Positions 1 through 8,147 are shown, numbered from the stretch's first letter. The stretch: 64,000 nt of DNA from Flaviramulus sp. (GCA_030731745.1 JANQTJ010000028.1:31817-95816), one strand, 5' to 3'. Made by a program: numbers and translations. The notes: generated by a model not told the origin, from the sequence alone.

Positions 1-2
1 CT

Positions 3-302
3 GATGAATCTTTGAAAAATGTAAATATAGATTCTATTGCAATACTAATTGGAGAAAAAGAAGCAGCAAAAGATTTAGAAATATTGGATCACTTTAAACA
101 AGTTCAAGAATTGTGTAATAAAGAACAAAAGGAAAAATTTAGTAAAATTATAGAGGATGCAATGCGAAGAGCCGGTGAAAATCGAGGTCTGCCACCCGGA
201 AGACAACCAGATGGAAACCGACCGCCACATCCTGATGGAGATAGACCACCGCACCCTGATGGTCCACCTGACAGTAAAAGACCGCCACCACCAGGGCACT
301 AA
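3..302 (+). CDS. Spy/CpxP-like periplasmic protein, C-terminal part
   Basis: The frame is open to the left edge, so this is the end of a larger gene; the TTG at 12 is probably internal. The visible part has an amphipathic helix ending HFKQVQELCNKEQKEKF, the pattern seen at the end of Spy/CpxP-like periplasmic proteins (often annotated 'periplasmic heavy metal sensor'). It is followed by a Pro/Gly/Asp-rich tail of repeated PDGxRPPHP units up to the stop. Such proteins usually sit beside ECF sigma genes and act as periplasmic chaperones or stress sensors. An EF-hand gene follows on the same strand after a terminator. Family assignment rests on about 45 residues and is moderate. Confidence 0.6.
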   Translation, partial: DESLKNVNIDSIAILIGEKEAAKDLEILDHFKQVQELCNKEQKEKFSKIIEDAMRRAGENRGLPPGRQPDGNRPPHPDGDRPPHPDGPPDSKRPPPPGH

Positions 303-321
303 TAATTAGATATAGCATTTT

Positions 322-353
322 AAGACCTTCAAAATATTGAGGGTCTTTTTTTT
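322..353 (+). terminator. Rho-independent terminator
   Basis: An 11-bp stem (AAGACCTTCAA / TTGAGGGTCTT, one G-T pair) with a 4-base loop is followed by a run of T. It ends the Spy-like gene. Confidence 0.8.
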
Positions 354-429
354 GTGATTTTTTTAACAAAAGTCTCCACAAGTTTTTGATAAAGGAGGCA
401 TCTAAATGTAAATAACAATAAAATTTAAA

Positions 430-717
430 ATGATGAATAATGTATTTAGAATAGCAGTATTAGTTTTTGGATTGACACTTTTTATGTCGACCAGTTCTTT
501 TGGACAATCTGAAAACAGAGATGAAAGAAAAGAACCACCAACTTTTAAAGAGTTACTAGAAAAGATGGATACCAATGAAGATGGCAAATTATCAAAAGAA
601 GAAGTTAAAGGGCCTTTGAAAGACGATTTTGCTAAAGTTGATGCAGATGAAGATGGTTTTATTACAGAAGAAGAATTAAAGAAAGCACCAAAACCAAAAG
701 GAAGAAAAAGAGATTAA
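430..717 (+). CDS. Secreted EF-hand calcium-binding protein
   Basis: A 95-residue protein with an N-terminal signal peptide (hydrophobic FRIAVLVFGLTLFMS, probable cleavage after SFG) and two EF-hand loops, DTNEDGKLSKEE and DADEDGFITEEE, each with acidic residues at positions 1, 3, 5 and a terminal Glu. The end is very basic (PKPKGRKRD). It should bind calcium or a similar divalent cation outside the cytoplasm. The ATG at 433 is an equally possible start. It lies between a Spy-like gene and a CotH-like gene on the same strand, and is part of a run of exported proteins. Partner unknown. Confidence 0.85.
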   Translation: MMNNVFRIAVLVFGLTLFMSTSSFGQSENRDERKEPPTFKELLEKMDTNEDGKLSKEEVKGPLKDDFAKVDADEDGFITEEELKKAPKPKGRKRD

Positions 718-758
718 AAAAGGAATAGTAGAGGGAATTAACTTTAAAGACTAAAGAT

Positions 759-2186
759 ATGAAGACGATAAAATCAATTCTACCATTAGTAAAAGCTTCA
801 ATTTTTGTATTTCTTGGATTATGCTTTATTGGATGTAGTAATGATAACGCTTCGGAACAGGAAATGATGGAAGAAGTTGAAGAAATTATTGTTTTAGATG
901 ACACAGATTTTGAAGCTACAGACTGGACAACTGAAACACACACTAAGGATGTAGATCCAAATTTTGATGAGGTGTTTCAAGATAATACTGTTAAAAGACT
1001 AGATTTTGTAATTACAGAAGCAAGGTGGCAAAGTATGTTGGATGATATGACTGCTACTTACGGTGCTTTTGGTTCAGGTAGCTCAGCTGGTTTACTAGAA
1101 ACAGATGAAGACCCCATTTTTGTGCCAGCGGAAGTATTTTATAATGACAAACAATGGTATCGAGTAGGTGTGAGATTTAAAGGAAACTCTAGTTTACAAT
1201 CAAGTTGGGGAAATGGTAATTTAAAACTATCGTTCAAATTAGATTTTGATGAGTTTGAAGATGATTATCCGCAAATTGACAACCAACGTTTTTATGGATT
1301 TAAGAAGTTTAGCCTTAAAAATAATTTTGATGACAGATCGATGCTTCGCGAAAAAGTAGCAACTGATGTGTTTAGAAATGCAGGTTTAGTAGCATCACAT
1401 ACCGCGTTTTATACACTTTATGTTGATCATGGTGATGGCCCTCAATATTTTGGTCTTTATACTTTGGTGGAAGAAGTTGATGGTAGCGTTTTAGATACAC
1501 AATTTTCTGATGATGATGGGAATTTGTACAAACCCGACGGAGATGCAGCAAGTTTTGCAGCGGGGACGTATGATGAAGATGAATATGTAAAGAAAACAAA
1601 TGAAGATGAAGCTGATTTCTCAGATGTTCAAAGCCTTTTAACGGCAATTAATAATGATATTAGAACAACTGATGCAGCTACTTGGAGAGCGAACCTTGAG
1701 ACTGTTTTTGATACTGAGGTATTTTTAAAATACTTAGCTGTTAATACGGTTGTTCAAAACTGGGATACTTATGGGCGCATGACACACAATTATTATTTAT
1801 ACAATAATCCAGATACTAGTAAATTAACTTGGATTCCTTGGGATAATAATGAGGCACTGCAGGATGGTAAAAGGGAAGGTTCATTAGCATTAGATTTTTC
1901 TGATTTAAGTACTACGGAGTGGCCAATAATTGGTTATATGTATCAAGATGATGTATATAAAGCTAAATATGATACCTATCTACAAGAGGTAATAGATGGC
2001 CCTTTTAATACAGCCACAATACAAACTTTATATAGCACTTACTCAAATTTGGTAGAGCCTTATGCAACTACTGAAGTAGATGGTTATTCATTTTTGAATA
2101 ATAGTAGTGATTTTTATTCTGCTATTTCAACGCTTAAAACACATGTGGCAAATCGAACAGCAGCAGTTAACAATTATTTAGATTAA
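759..2186 (+). CDS. CotH kinase-like lipoprotein
   Basis: A 475-residue protein. The N-terminus is a lipoprotein signal with lipobox FIGC, followed by an acidic linker. The rest matches the CotH family (spore-coat protein H, atypical protein kinase fold): a segment RVGVRFKGNSS, then KNNFDDRSMLREKVATDVFRNAG, YTLVEEVDGSVL and the late WIPWDNNEAL stretch, which resembles the metal-binding end of the kinase active site. CotH members in other bacteria phosphorylate or otherwise modify secreted proteins. In Bacteroidota they occur as surface lipoproteins of unknown substrate. It follows the EF-hand gene by about 40 bp and is closed by a strong hairpin at 2228. Activity is inferred, not shown. Confidence 0.85.
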   Translation: MKTIKSILPLVKASIFVFLGLCFIGCSNDNASEQEMMEEVEEIIVLDDTDFEATDWTTETHTKDVDPNFDEVFQDNTVKRLDFVITEARWQSMLDDMTATYGAFGSGSSAGLLETDEDPIFVPAEVFYNDKQWYRVGVRFKGNSSLQSSWGNGNLKLSFKLDFDEFEDDYPQIDNQRFYGFKKFSLKNNFDDRSMLREKVATDVFRNAGLVASHTAFYTLYVDHGDGPQYFGLYTLVEEVDGSVLDTQFSDDDGNLYKPDGDAASFAAGTYDEDEYVKKTNEDEADFSDVQSLLTAINNDIRTTDAATWRANLETVFDTEVFLKYLAVNTVVQNWDTYGRMTHNYYLYNNPDTSKLTWIPWDNNEALQDGKREGSLALDFSDLSTTEWPIIGYMYQDDVYKAKYDTYLQEVIDGPFNTATIQTLYSTYSNLVEPYATTEVDGYSFLNNSSDFYSAISTLKTHVANRTAAVNNYLD

Positions 2187-2227
2187 CATAGCATTATAAT
2201 TAGTATTTGGTTGGTTGATTATTAGTT

Positions 2228-2267
2228 AAAGGCTTCATGATATGATGAGTCATGGAGTCTTTATTTC
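2228..2267 (+). terminator. Terminator after the CotH-like gene
   Basis: A 13-bp stem (2228-2240 with 2250-2262, a few G-T pairs) is followed by TTTATTTC. Its core GGCTTCATGA resembles the hairpins at 4606 and 8121. Apart from this hairpin and a 23-codon frame at 2350, I see nothing else in the 304-base gap 2187-2490 except AT-rich DNA leading into the next gene. Confidence 0.7.
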
Positions 2268-2349
2268 AAAACACCGCAAGTTTTTTTTTGTTTAAGCATC
2301 TAAAAAGATAACTTAACCAAAAACCTTGAAGATTAGTAGAAATAAATTA

Positions 2350-2421
2350 ATGATTGTTCTTTTTGTTACAGTTATAGCATTACTTATTTTAAACTTATAT
2401 ATGGTTTATAATTTGAGTTGA
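2350..2421 (+). CDS. Possible 23-residue membrane peptide
   Basis: ATG to TGA frame encoding an almost wholly hydrophobic peptide starting MIVLFVTVIALLILNL, enough for one membrane span. It lies alone between the CotH terminator and the first YHYH gene. No clear ribosome binding site or promoter is seen. In AT-rich DNA a short hydrophobic frame can arise by chance, so this is only a candidate. Confidence 0.2.
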   Translation: MIVLFVTVIALLILNLYMVYNLS

Positions 2422-2490
2422 GAGAAGTAAACTAGTAGTAAAAAAATAGGGGTTATTATAAAAAAGCAAATAAATTTAAAAATAAAAAAA

Positions 2491-3282
2491 ATGAAAACAT
2501 TATTTAAAAAACCACAAGCTATACTTAGCATATTAGTTTTAGCAATTTTCGCAATTATCTCTTGCAGTAATAGCGATGATAGCTCAAATGAAGAAATGGA
2601 GGAAGAAGGAGAAGAAGGAATAACAGAATTAAGTAGTGCTTTTGCCCAGTTTTCAGATGCAGTTACCGTTATGTTATCTGATGATGGAACCGAAATCTAT
2701 ATTGAAACAACAGGATTTCCAAATCATACTTCAATTTATTGGAATCCTACTAATGCACTCTATATAGACGAACCAACAGTTAGAAAAACAACCGAAAATA
2801 CTTATATTGGAGGAGGTCGGGGTGAAGCTAGTTCGTTTACAGTTGATGCAACTCCAAACTTAACAGGAGCTACTGTTGCTACACAATTAGGAACTATGGG
2901 TATCGCTGTAAGTGGATCAGCTATTTTTAATGACCAAGAAGGTAACGGAGATTTAGACGGAGCTGCAGGAGGGTTAGATTGGGCGGGAGCCCATAAAGGG
3001 CCTGGTGTCTATCACTATCATTTAGAACCTAGGCCTATTACTAATGATGATGAGAAATTAGTAGGGATATTACTAGATGGTGTTTTTATTTATGGAAGAA
3101 AGTGCCATTCCACTGGAACATATCCAACAGATTTAGACGCATCAGGAGGGCATACATCTACTACACAATATGAAACTGAAGCTATTTACCATTATCATAT
3201 CATTAATGAAGTCTATCCTGCATCTACATATGGGTATGACGACCCTATTGTTCTATTTGCAGGACCATTCCAAGGTTATTGA
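2491..3282 (+). CDS. YHYH-domain lipoprotein (copy A)
   Basis: A 263-residue lipoprotein: signal peptide with Cys25 (IISC), a Ser/Glu-rich linker, then a YHYH domain. Two YHYH motifs (residues 174-177 and 233-236) are spaced as in the paralogue at 6134, with shared PNHTSxYW (around 77), LGxxGIxxxG, DGxxxYG and TDLDAxxGHTS blocks. The clustered His residues suggest metal binding, but the function of the family is not known to me. It begins the first YHYH-YwqK-SCO cassette, and its stop overlaps the TTG start of the next gene by four bases (TTGA), so co-translation is likely. Confidence 0.88.
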   Translation: MKTLFKKPQAILSILVLAIFAIISCSNSDDSSNEEMEEEGEEGITELSSAFAQFSDAVTVMLSDDGTEIYIETTGFPNHTSIYWNPTNALYIDEPTVRKTTENTYIGGGRGEASSFTVDATPNLTGATVATQLGTMGIAVSGSAIFNDQEGNGDLDGAAGGLDWAGAHKGPGVYHYHLEPRPITNDDEKLVGILLDGVFIYGRKCHSTGTYPTDLDASGGHTSTTQYETEAIYHYHIINEVYPASTYGYDDPIVLFAGPFQGY

Positions 3283-3914
3283 AATATAGATATATGAAAC
3301 CAATTCTTTTTTTTATGCTTATCGCGTTTTCGATAATAGGTTGTAAAGAAACTGAAGCTAACAAAATAGCAAATATTGTTTCAGATGATAATGCTATACT
3401 TATTGATAGCATAGAAGTGCTAAAAGAAGAATTGGTTCTTAAAGGAAATAAGGGTAAATGGTATTATAAAGAACAACCCTTTAATGGATATTCTTTAAAG
3501 TATTACCCTAATGGAACTTTAGAAGAGAAATGGGGTTTTCATAATGGAAAAAGGGAAGGTATTGCTAAGCGCTGGACTGAAAATGGAATCCTTCAAGTAG
3601 AATCTTATTATAAAAATAACCTTTTAACTGGTGTGTATAAAACCTGGTGGGAAAATGACACTTTAGCAAGTCAATCTTATTATGAAAATGGTACTAAGCA
3701 AGGTGTAGATAAAAATTGGTATTCAACAGGTCAAATAGCCAAATTGCGAAATCTTGTTGATGGAAAAGAAAACGGTTTACAACAAGCTTGGTTAGCAAAC
3801 GGAAAATTGTATGTTAATTATGAAGCAAAAAATGGACGTGTTTTTGGAATGAGAAGAGCAAATTCATGTGTTAGATTAGAGGATGAAGTTGTAATCAGAA
3901 AAGTAAAGAAATGA
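3279..3914 (+). CDS. YwqK/MORN-like repeat lipoprotein (copy A)
   Basis: A 211-residue lipoprotein (signal ending SIIGC) with about five MORN-like repeats of the YwqK type, visible as recurring W/Y-x-NG-x-L and NGKxxG units (YPNGTLEEKW, WTENGILQVESYY, WWENDTLASQSYY, WYSTGQIAK, WLANGKLYVNY). The name 'toxin-antitoxin system YwqK antitoxin' often attached to this family is not supported here, since the protein is exported. The TTG at 3279 overlaps the upstream stop; the ATG at 3294 is the alternative. I prefer TTG because the copy at 6899 also begins TTG AAA directly at the upstream stop. A Cys close to the C-terminus (ANSC) is shared with copy B. The 3' end overlaps the SCO gene by ATGA. Confidence 0.82.
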   Translation: MKYRYMKPILFFMLIAFSIIGCKETEANKIANIVSDDNAILIDSIEVLKEELVLKGNKGKWYYKEQPFNGYSLKYYPNGTLEEKWGFHNGKREGIAKRWTENGILQVESYYKNNLLTGVYKTWWENDTLASQSYYENGTKQGVDKNWYSTGQIAKLRNLVDGKENGLQQAWLANGKLYVNYEAKNGRVFGMRRANSCVRLEDEVVIRKVKK

Positions 3915-4579
3915 AGTATATAACTGTATTGTGTCTCTTGGTTTTTTTTAGTTGTAAAAAGGAAATCAAAAAAGAAAACATTAAGGTTGTTGAAACTAGT
4001 AGGGTGGATTATTTGCCCTATTACAATGATGAATCTTTTACGCCCCATTGGTTAACTCCTGGAAGCGATCAAGAAAAGGCATTCCATAAAATTCCAGATT
4101 TTAATTTATTAAATCAATTAGGCGAAGTAGTTACTCAAAAAACGTTTAATGATAAAATATACATAACAGATTTCTTTTTTACTACTTGCCCAGGTATTTG
4201 TCCTAAAATGACCGGTAATATGGCTAAAGTACAGGAAGCCTTTATAAATGATTCTGATGTATTATTATTGTCACATTCAGTTATGCCAACCACAGATTCT
4301 GTTCCAGTTTTAAAAACTTATGCAAAAAACAATAATGTCATTGATAATAAATGGCACTTAGTAACTGGTGACAAAAATGATATTTATAGTTTGGGGAGAG
4401 ATCATTATTTTGTTGAAAATGATTTAGGAGAAGTAAAAAGTATTGACGATTTTTTACATACAGAAAACTTTTTACTTATTGATAAAAATAAACATATAAG
4501 AGGTATTTATAATGGCTTGAATAGAGCCTCAATAGCACAATTAATTATTGATGTAAAAGCACTCAAAGAAGAAATTTGA
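3911..4579 (+). CDS. SCO-like (SCO1/SenC) thiol lipoprotein (copy A)
   Basis: A 222-residue lipoprotein (Cys15 in FFSC) with a thioredoxin-like SCO fold. The CPGICP motif (Cys93, Cys97) follows the hydrophobic strand IYITDFFFTT, and a distal His183 (FLHTENFLLID) is at the place of the third copper ligand in SCO proteins. Family members deliver copper to cytochrome oxidase Cu-A or act as thiol oxidoreductases. Here the neighbours are YHYH and YwqK lipoproteins and not oxidase genes, so the client may be a secreted protein. The ATG overlaps the previous stop by four bases. Confidence 0.9.
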   Translation: MKYITVLCLLVFFSCKKEIKKENIKVVETSRVDYLPYYNDESFTPHWLTPGSDQEKAFHKIPDFNLLNQLGEVVTQKTFNDKIYITDFFFTTCPGICPKMTGNMAKVQEAFINDSDVLLLSHSVMPTTDSVPVLKTYAKNNNVIDNKWHLVTGDKNDIYSLGRDHYFVENDLGEVKSIDDFLHTENFLLIDKNKHIRGIYNGLNRASIAQLIIDVKALKEEI

Positions 4580-4605
4580 TTACTTAATAGATGTTTTTTG
4601 ATGAG

Positions 4606-4638
4606 AAGCTTCGTGATTTATTTACGAAGCTTTTTTAT
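4606..4638 (+). terminator. Terminator closing cassette A
   Basis: Perfect 9-bp stem AAGCTTCGT / ACGAAGCTT with a T run directly after. It is similar in sequence to the hairpins that close the CotH gene and cassette B. Confidence 0.85.
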
Positions 4639-4802
4639 TTATAGCAGTTAAATTCTGATATGAATTAAACTTTACGAGTTTTTAATAGTCTTAATAAAAA
4701 AACGAACTAAATAATTAAAGGAGCATGATTAGAATTTTATCACCCAACGGAATGATAAATGGCAAGTCGCACATGACTTTTCGTAACAATAAGTAATATC
4801 AC

Positions 4803-6116
4803 ATGAAGCTAACTTTTTATATTTTTCTATTCAGTATTATTTTTTTTTCATGTAGTAAAAGTGAAGAAGCTCAAGAAATTATAGAACAAGAAGAAACTAA
4901 CATAGATATCACAAAACCCAATATTTTACTCGTTATTGCCGACGATATGGGATTGGATGCTACGCCAGGTTATGATTTAGTTAACAGTATAAAACCACAA
5001 ATGCCAAATTTAGAAGCCATGATTAGTAATGGTATTAAATTCACAAATACATGGTCTTATTCAGTATGTTCTCCAACGCGGGCTAGTATTTTAACTGGAA
5101 AATATGGTTTTAGAACAAATGTACTTCGAGCTGGAGATGTGTTATCTACTAGTGAGATTTCACTTCAAAAATATTTAGATAATCAAAATTCTGGATATAG
5201 TCATAAACTTATTGGTAAATGGCATCTCTCTAGCGATATAAATCATCCAAATAGTATGGGTATAGATGATTTTGCTGGCTTTAGAAATGGTGGAGTTACA
5301 TCGTATTCAAATTGGGATTTTATAGAGAACCTTCAAACAAGTAATTCAACAGAATATACAACTACTAAATTTACCAATTTAGCTATAGATTGGGTTGCAA
5401 ATCAAACACAACCTTGGTTTTTGTGGTTAGCTTATAATGCACCTCACACACCTTTTCATTTACCACCAAATAATTTGCATAGCCAAGGAAGTTTACCATC
5501 AGAATCTTCTGCTATAGAAACCAATCCTTTACCATATTATTTGGCAATGATAGAAGCTATGGATACTGAAATGGGTAGGTTGATAAGTACCTTTAGTCAA
5601 GAAGTTAAAGATAACACGATTATCATTTTTATAGGCGATAACGGTAGCCCAAGGCAAGTAGCACAAGTTTATCCTAACGGTAGAGCAAAAGAGAGTTTAT
5701 ATCAAGGCGGTATAAATGTGCCCATGGTAGTTTCTGGTAAAAATATAGAACGTATTGGTGCCATTGAAGACGCTTTAATAAACACAACAGATTTGTATGC
5801 TACAATAGCAGAAATTGCCGGATTAAATATTGCTGAGATAAATGACAGTAAGAGTTTTAAATCTTTATTCAAAACCTCAAACACAAGTATAAGAGATTAC
5901 GCTTTTAGCGAATTAGAAGATACCTCTGGAAATATAGATTACACCATAAGAAATAATACATTCAAGTATATGAGTTTTTCAAGTGGCCAAGAGGCTTTAT
6001 ATAATCTTATAAACGATCCTTTAGAATCTACAAATCTTTTGAATAATACGTTAACAGATACAGAAAACAATAATAAACTGGCCTTAATTGCTGAGGTTAC
6101 AAGGCTAAAACAATAA
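4803..6116 (+). CDS. Type I sulfatase lipoprotein
   Basis: A 437-residue lipoprotein (Cys17 in FFSC) of the alkaline-phosphatase-like sulfatase family. The metal-binding start is NILLVIADDMG (residues 40-50). The signature CSPTRASILTG has Cys89, which would need conversion to formylglycine by a maturation enzyme not in this window. KWHLS and IGDNGS supply further active-site residues. It would hydrolyse sulfate esters outside the cytoplasm, in marine bacteria typically on algal polysaccharides, but the substrate cannot be read from sequence and no SusC/SusD pair or glycoside hydrolase is nearby. It sits 17 bp before the second YHYH gene, so it probably heads the second operon. Confidence 0.9.
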   Translation: MKLTFYIFLFSIIFFSCSKSEEAQEIIEQEETNIDITKPNILLVIADDMGLDATPGYDLVNSIKPQMPNLEAMISNGIKFTNTWSYSVCSPTRASILTGKYGFRTNVLRAGDVLSTSEISLQKYLDNQNSGYSHKLIGKWHLSSDINHPNSMGIDDFAGFRNGGVTSYSNWDFIENLQTSNSTEYTTTKFTNLAIDWVANQTQPWFLWLAYNAPHTPFHLPPNNLHSQGSLPSESSAIETNPLPYYLAMIEAMDTEMGRLISTFSQEVKDNTIIIFIGDNGSPRQVAQVYPNGRAKESLYQGGINVPMVVSGKNIERIGAIEDALINTTDLYATIAEIAGLNIAEINDSKSFKSLFKTSNTSIRDYAFSELEDTSGNIDYTIRNNTFKYMSFSSGQEALYNLINDPLESTNLLNNTLTDTENNNKLALIAEVTRLKQ

Positions 6117-6133
6117 CTTAAAAACTACTTCAA

Positions 6134-6898
6134 ATGAGAAAACTTAAATATCCAATTCAATTTTCGTTGCTTTTATTATTTATTTCCATAGCATGTTCAA
6201 GTGATGGTAATAATGAAGTTGTTAAAAAAATAGAACCTGAAGCAAATTATGATATTAGTTCAATTTTAACGAAATTTGAAGGCACAGGTTTATCTTATTC
6301 CACAAGCGGAAATACAGTTACATTTACAACTCAAAATTTACCAAACCACACCAGTCCGTATTGGCCAACAAATAATCCACTTTACGAAGTTTATAATGGT
6401 GCAAATTCAAGTTGGAGACAAAATCCTAATGAAATTGCAGAACAGAATATTGTACTAACCATAAATCTAAACCCTAAAGAAGCACTCAATAAAGAAGCTA
6501 CGCCATTGGGTCCTATCGGAATCTCGAGAAACGGTGTTGTGTTTTTTAATCAATATGCTGGCCCAGATTTACCACTTACTAACGAAATAAATTCGTTCGA
6601 TCAATGGTTAGGGCATCCCACAGGAGGAAGTATTTATCATTACCATATCGAGCCAACTTATTTAACAACTACGTTTGGAGAGGATGCTTTTTTAGGGCTT
6701 TTAGCCGATGGGTTTCCTGTTTATGGGCCAGTTGAAAATGGTGAAACCATTAGCAATACTGATTTAGATGCTTATCACGGGCATACTAGTGCTACAACCG
6801 ATTTTCCAGATGGAATTTATCATTATCATATAACAAGTGAAGATCCATATCTTAATGGAAATGGATATTTCGGAACCCCAGGAAATATTTCTAGATAA
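6134..6898 (+). CDS. YHYH-domain lipoprotein (copy B)
   Basis: A 254-residue lipoprotein (Cys21 in SIAC). YHYH motifs are at residues 168-171 and 229-232. It shares with copy A the PNHTSxYW, GIxxxGxxxFN, DGxxxYGP-like and TDLDAxxGHTSxT blocks. Overall similarity is clear but far from identity, so the duplication is not recent. It follows the sulfatase by 17 bp and directly abuts the next gene (TAA then TTG). Function unknown; His clustering suggests metal or redox chemistry. Confidence 0.88.
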   Translation: MRKLKYPIQFSLLLLFISIACSSDGNNEVVKKIEPEANYDISSILTKFEGTGLSYSTSGNTVTFTTQNLPNHTSPYWPTNNPLYEVYNGANSSWRQNPNEIAEQNIVLTINLNPKEALNKEATPLGPIGISRNGVVFFNQYAGPDLPLTNEINSFDQWLGHPTGGSIYHYHIEPTYLTTTFGEDAFLGLLADGFPVYGPVENGETISNTDLDAYHGHTSATTDFPDGIYHYHITSEDPYLNGNGYFGTPGNISR

Positions 6899-7465
6899 TT
6901 GAAATTTAAAGTATTATATATTGTTTTTTTGACTTTCATTTTTATGTCTTGTAAAAATGAAAGCCAACATTTGATATTAGATGCATCAAATCTAGGTTTG
7001 AAATTAGAAAATGGCGTTTTACAATTAAAAAGCATACCTTTTTTTGGAAAATTAAATACGTATCATATTAAGGGTAATTTGAAATCTGAAATATATTACG
7101 TTGAAGGTTTAAAGCATGGTGATGAAAAACATTGGTATGAAAACGGATATTTAGCGATACAGCGTAATTATACAAAAGGTTTTAAAACAGGAATTCATAA
7201 AGCTTGGTGGGAAAATGGAAATCTTAGATTTGAATATTATTTTAATGATAAAGGTGAGTTTCATGGTAGTGTTAAAGAATGGTATAATGAAGGAAATCTG
7301 CAAATGAGTTTTAATTATATAAATGGAAAAGAAGCGGGAAATCAGCTTGTACTGAAAAGTAATGGGAATATTAAAGCTAATTACGAAGTTATTAATGGTG
7401 AACGATTTGGATTGATTGGTTTAAAAAAATGTTATACCGTAACCGAAATTAGTGATGCATTTTAA
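6899..7465 (+). CDS. YwqK/MORN-like repeat lipoprotein (copy B)
   Basis: A 188-residue lipoprotein (signal ending FMSC) with MORN/YwqK-like repeats (HGDEKHWYENGYL, GIHKAWWENGNL, GSVKEWYNEGNL, LKSNGNIKANYE). The start is TTG at 6899, the base after the upstream TAA; the only nearby ATG would remove the signal peptide, so TTG is strongly favoured. The C-terminal block NYExxNGxxFG followed by a Cys is shared with copy A. The end overlaps the SCO gene. Confidence 0.82.
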   Translation: MKFKVLYIVFLTFIFMSCKNESQHLILDASNLGLKLENGVLQLKSIPFFGKLNTYHIKGNLKSEIYYVEGLKHGDEKHWYENGYLAIQRNYTKGFKTGIHKAWWENGNLRFEYYFNDKGEFHGSVKEWYNEGNLQMSFNYINGKEAGNQLVLKSNGNIKANYEVINGERFGLIGLKKCYTVTEISDAF

Positions 7466-8093
7466 TATAAAAAATATCAGTTTATTAATATTAATTGTTT
7501 TTTACTCTTGTAAAGAAAAGCAAACAGAAACTGTTTCTGTTTTAAAACTTCCGTATTTTAATAGTGCTGAGTTTACTCCAGAATGGAACACACCTACTCA
7601 TAAAATTCCAGAGTTTTCATTTGTAAATCAAGATGGAGAAAAAGTGACTAACAAAACATTTGAAAACAAAATATATATTGCTGATTTCTTTTTTACGAGT
7701 TGCCCAGGTATTTGTCCTAAATTAACTAAAAACATGAACAACTTGCAAACTACTTATTTAAATGATGATGACATAAAATTACTTTCACATACCGTTATGC
7801 CGTGGAAAGATTCTATTCCTGTTTTAAAACAATATGCTGAAAGAAACCAAGTAAATATTACTAAATGGCATTTAGTTACAGGTAATAAAGATGATATATA
7901 TGAGATAGCTAGAAACGGTTATTTTGCTGATGAAGATTTTACAAAAACCCAAGATGAAAGTAATTTTATTCATACCGAAAATTTTATTTTGGTAGATAAA
8001 AAAGGGTTTATTCGTGGTGTTTATAATGGTACTTTAGAAATTGATGTTGAACGCTTAAAACGTCATATTGAAATATTACAGAAAGAAATTTAG
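7455..8093 (+). CDS. SCO-like thiol lipoprotein (copy B)
   Basis: A 212-residue lipoprotein (Cys19 in FYSC) closely related to the copy at 3911. It has the same IYIxDFFFTxCPGICPK block with Cys83 and Cys87, the same SHTVMP and KWHLVTGxKxDIY stretches, and the distal FIHTENFILVDKK His. I use the ATG at 7455; a GTG lies one codon upstream. It overlaps the YwqK gene by 11 bases and ends cassette B. As in copy A, both thiols and the His needed for copper binding are present. Confidence 0.9.
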   Translation: MHFNIKNISLLILIVFYSCKEKQTETVSVLKLPYFNSAEFTPEWNTPTHKIPEFSFVNQDGEKVTNKTFENKIYIADFFFTSCPGICPKLTKNMNNLQTTYLNDDDIKLLSHTVMPWKDSIPVLKQYAERNQVNITKWHLVTGNKDDIYEIARNGYFADEDFTKTQDESNFIHTENFILVDKKGFIRGVYNGTLEIDVERLKRHIEILQKEI

Positions 8094-8120
8094 TTTGACT
8101 AATTTTATTTAGTTGAAAGC

Positions 8121-8147
8121 GCTTCGTGTTAATTCATGAAGCTTTTT
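8121..8147 (+). terminator. Terminator closing cassette B
   Basis: Stem CTTCGTG / CATGAAG with a T-rich tail, a variant of the hairpins after cassette A and after the CotH gene. Confidence 0.65.

Noticed and set aside
3279-3914. Reading the YwqK genes as antitoxins of a toxin-antitoxin pair
   Set aside because: Both have lipoprotein signals and sit among exported proteins; no toxin gene is adjacent. Only the family name suggests this.
4762-4777. Inverted repeat AAGTC / GACTT before the sulfatase gene
   Set aside because: Only five base pairs in AT-rich DNA; too weak to call an operator.
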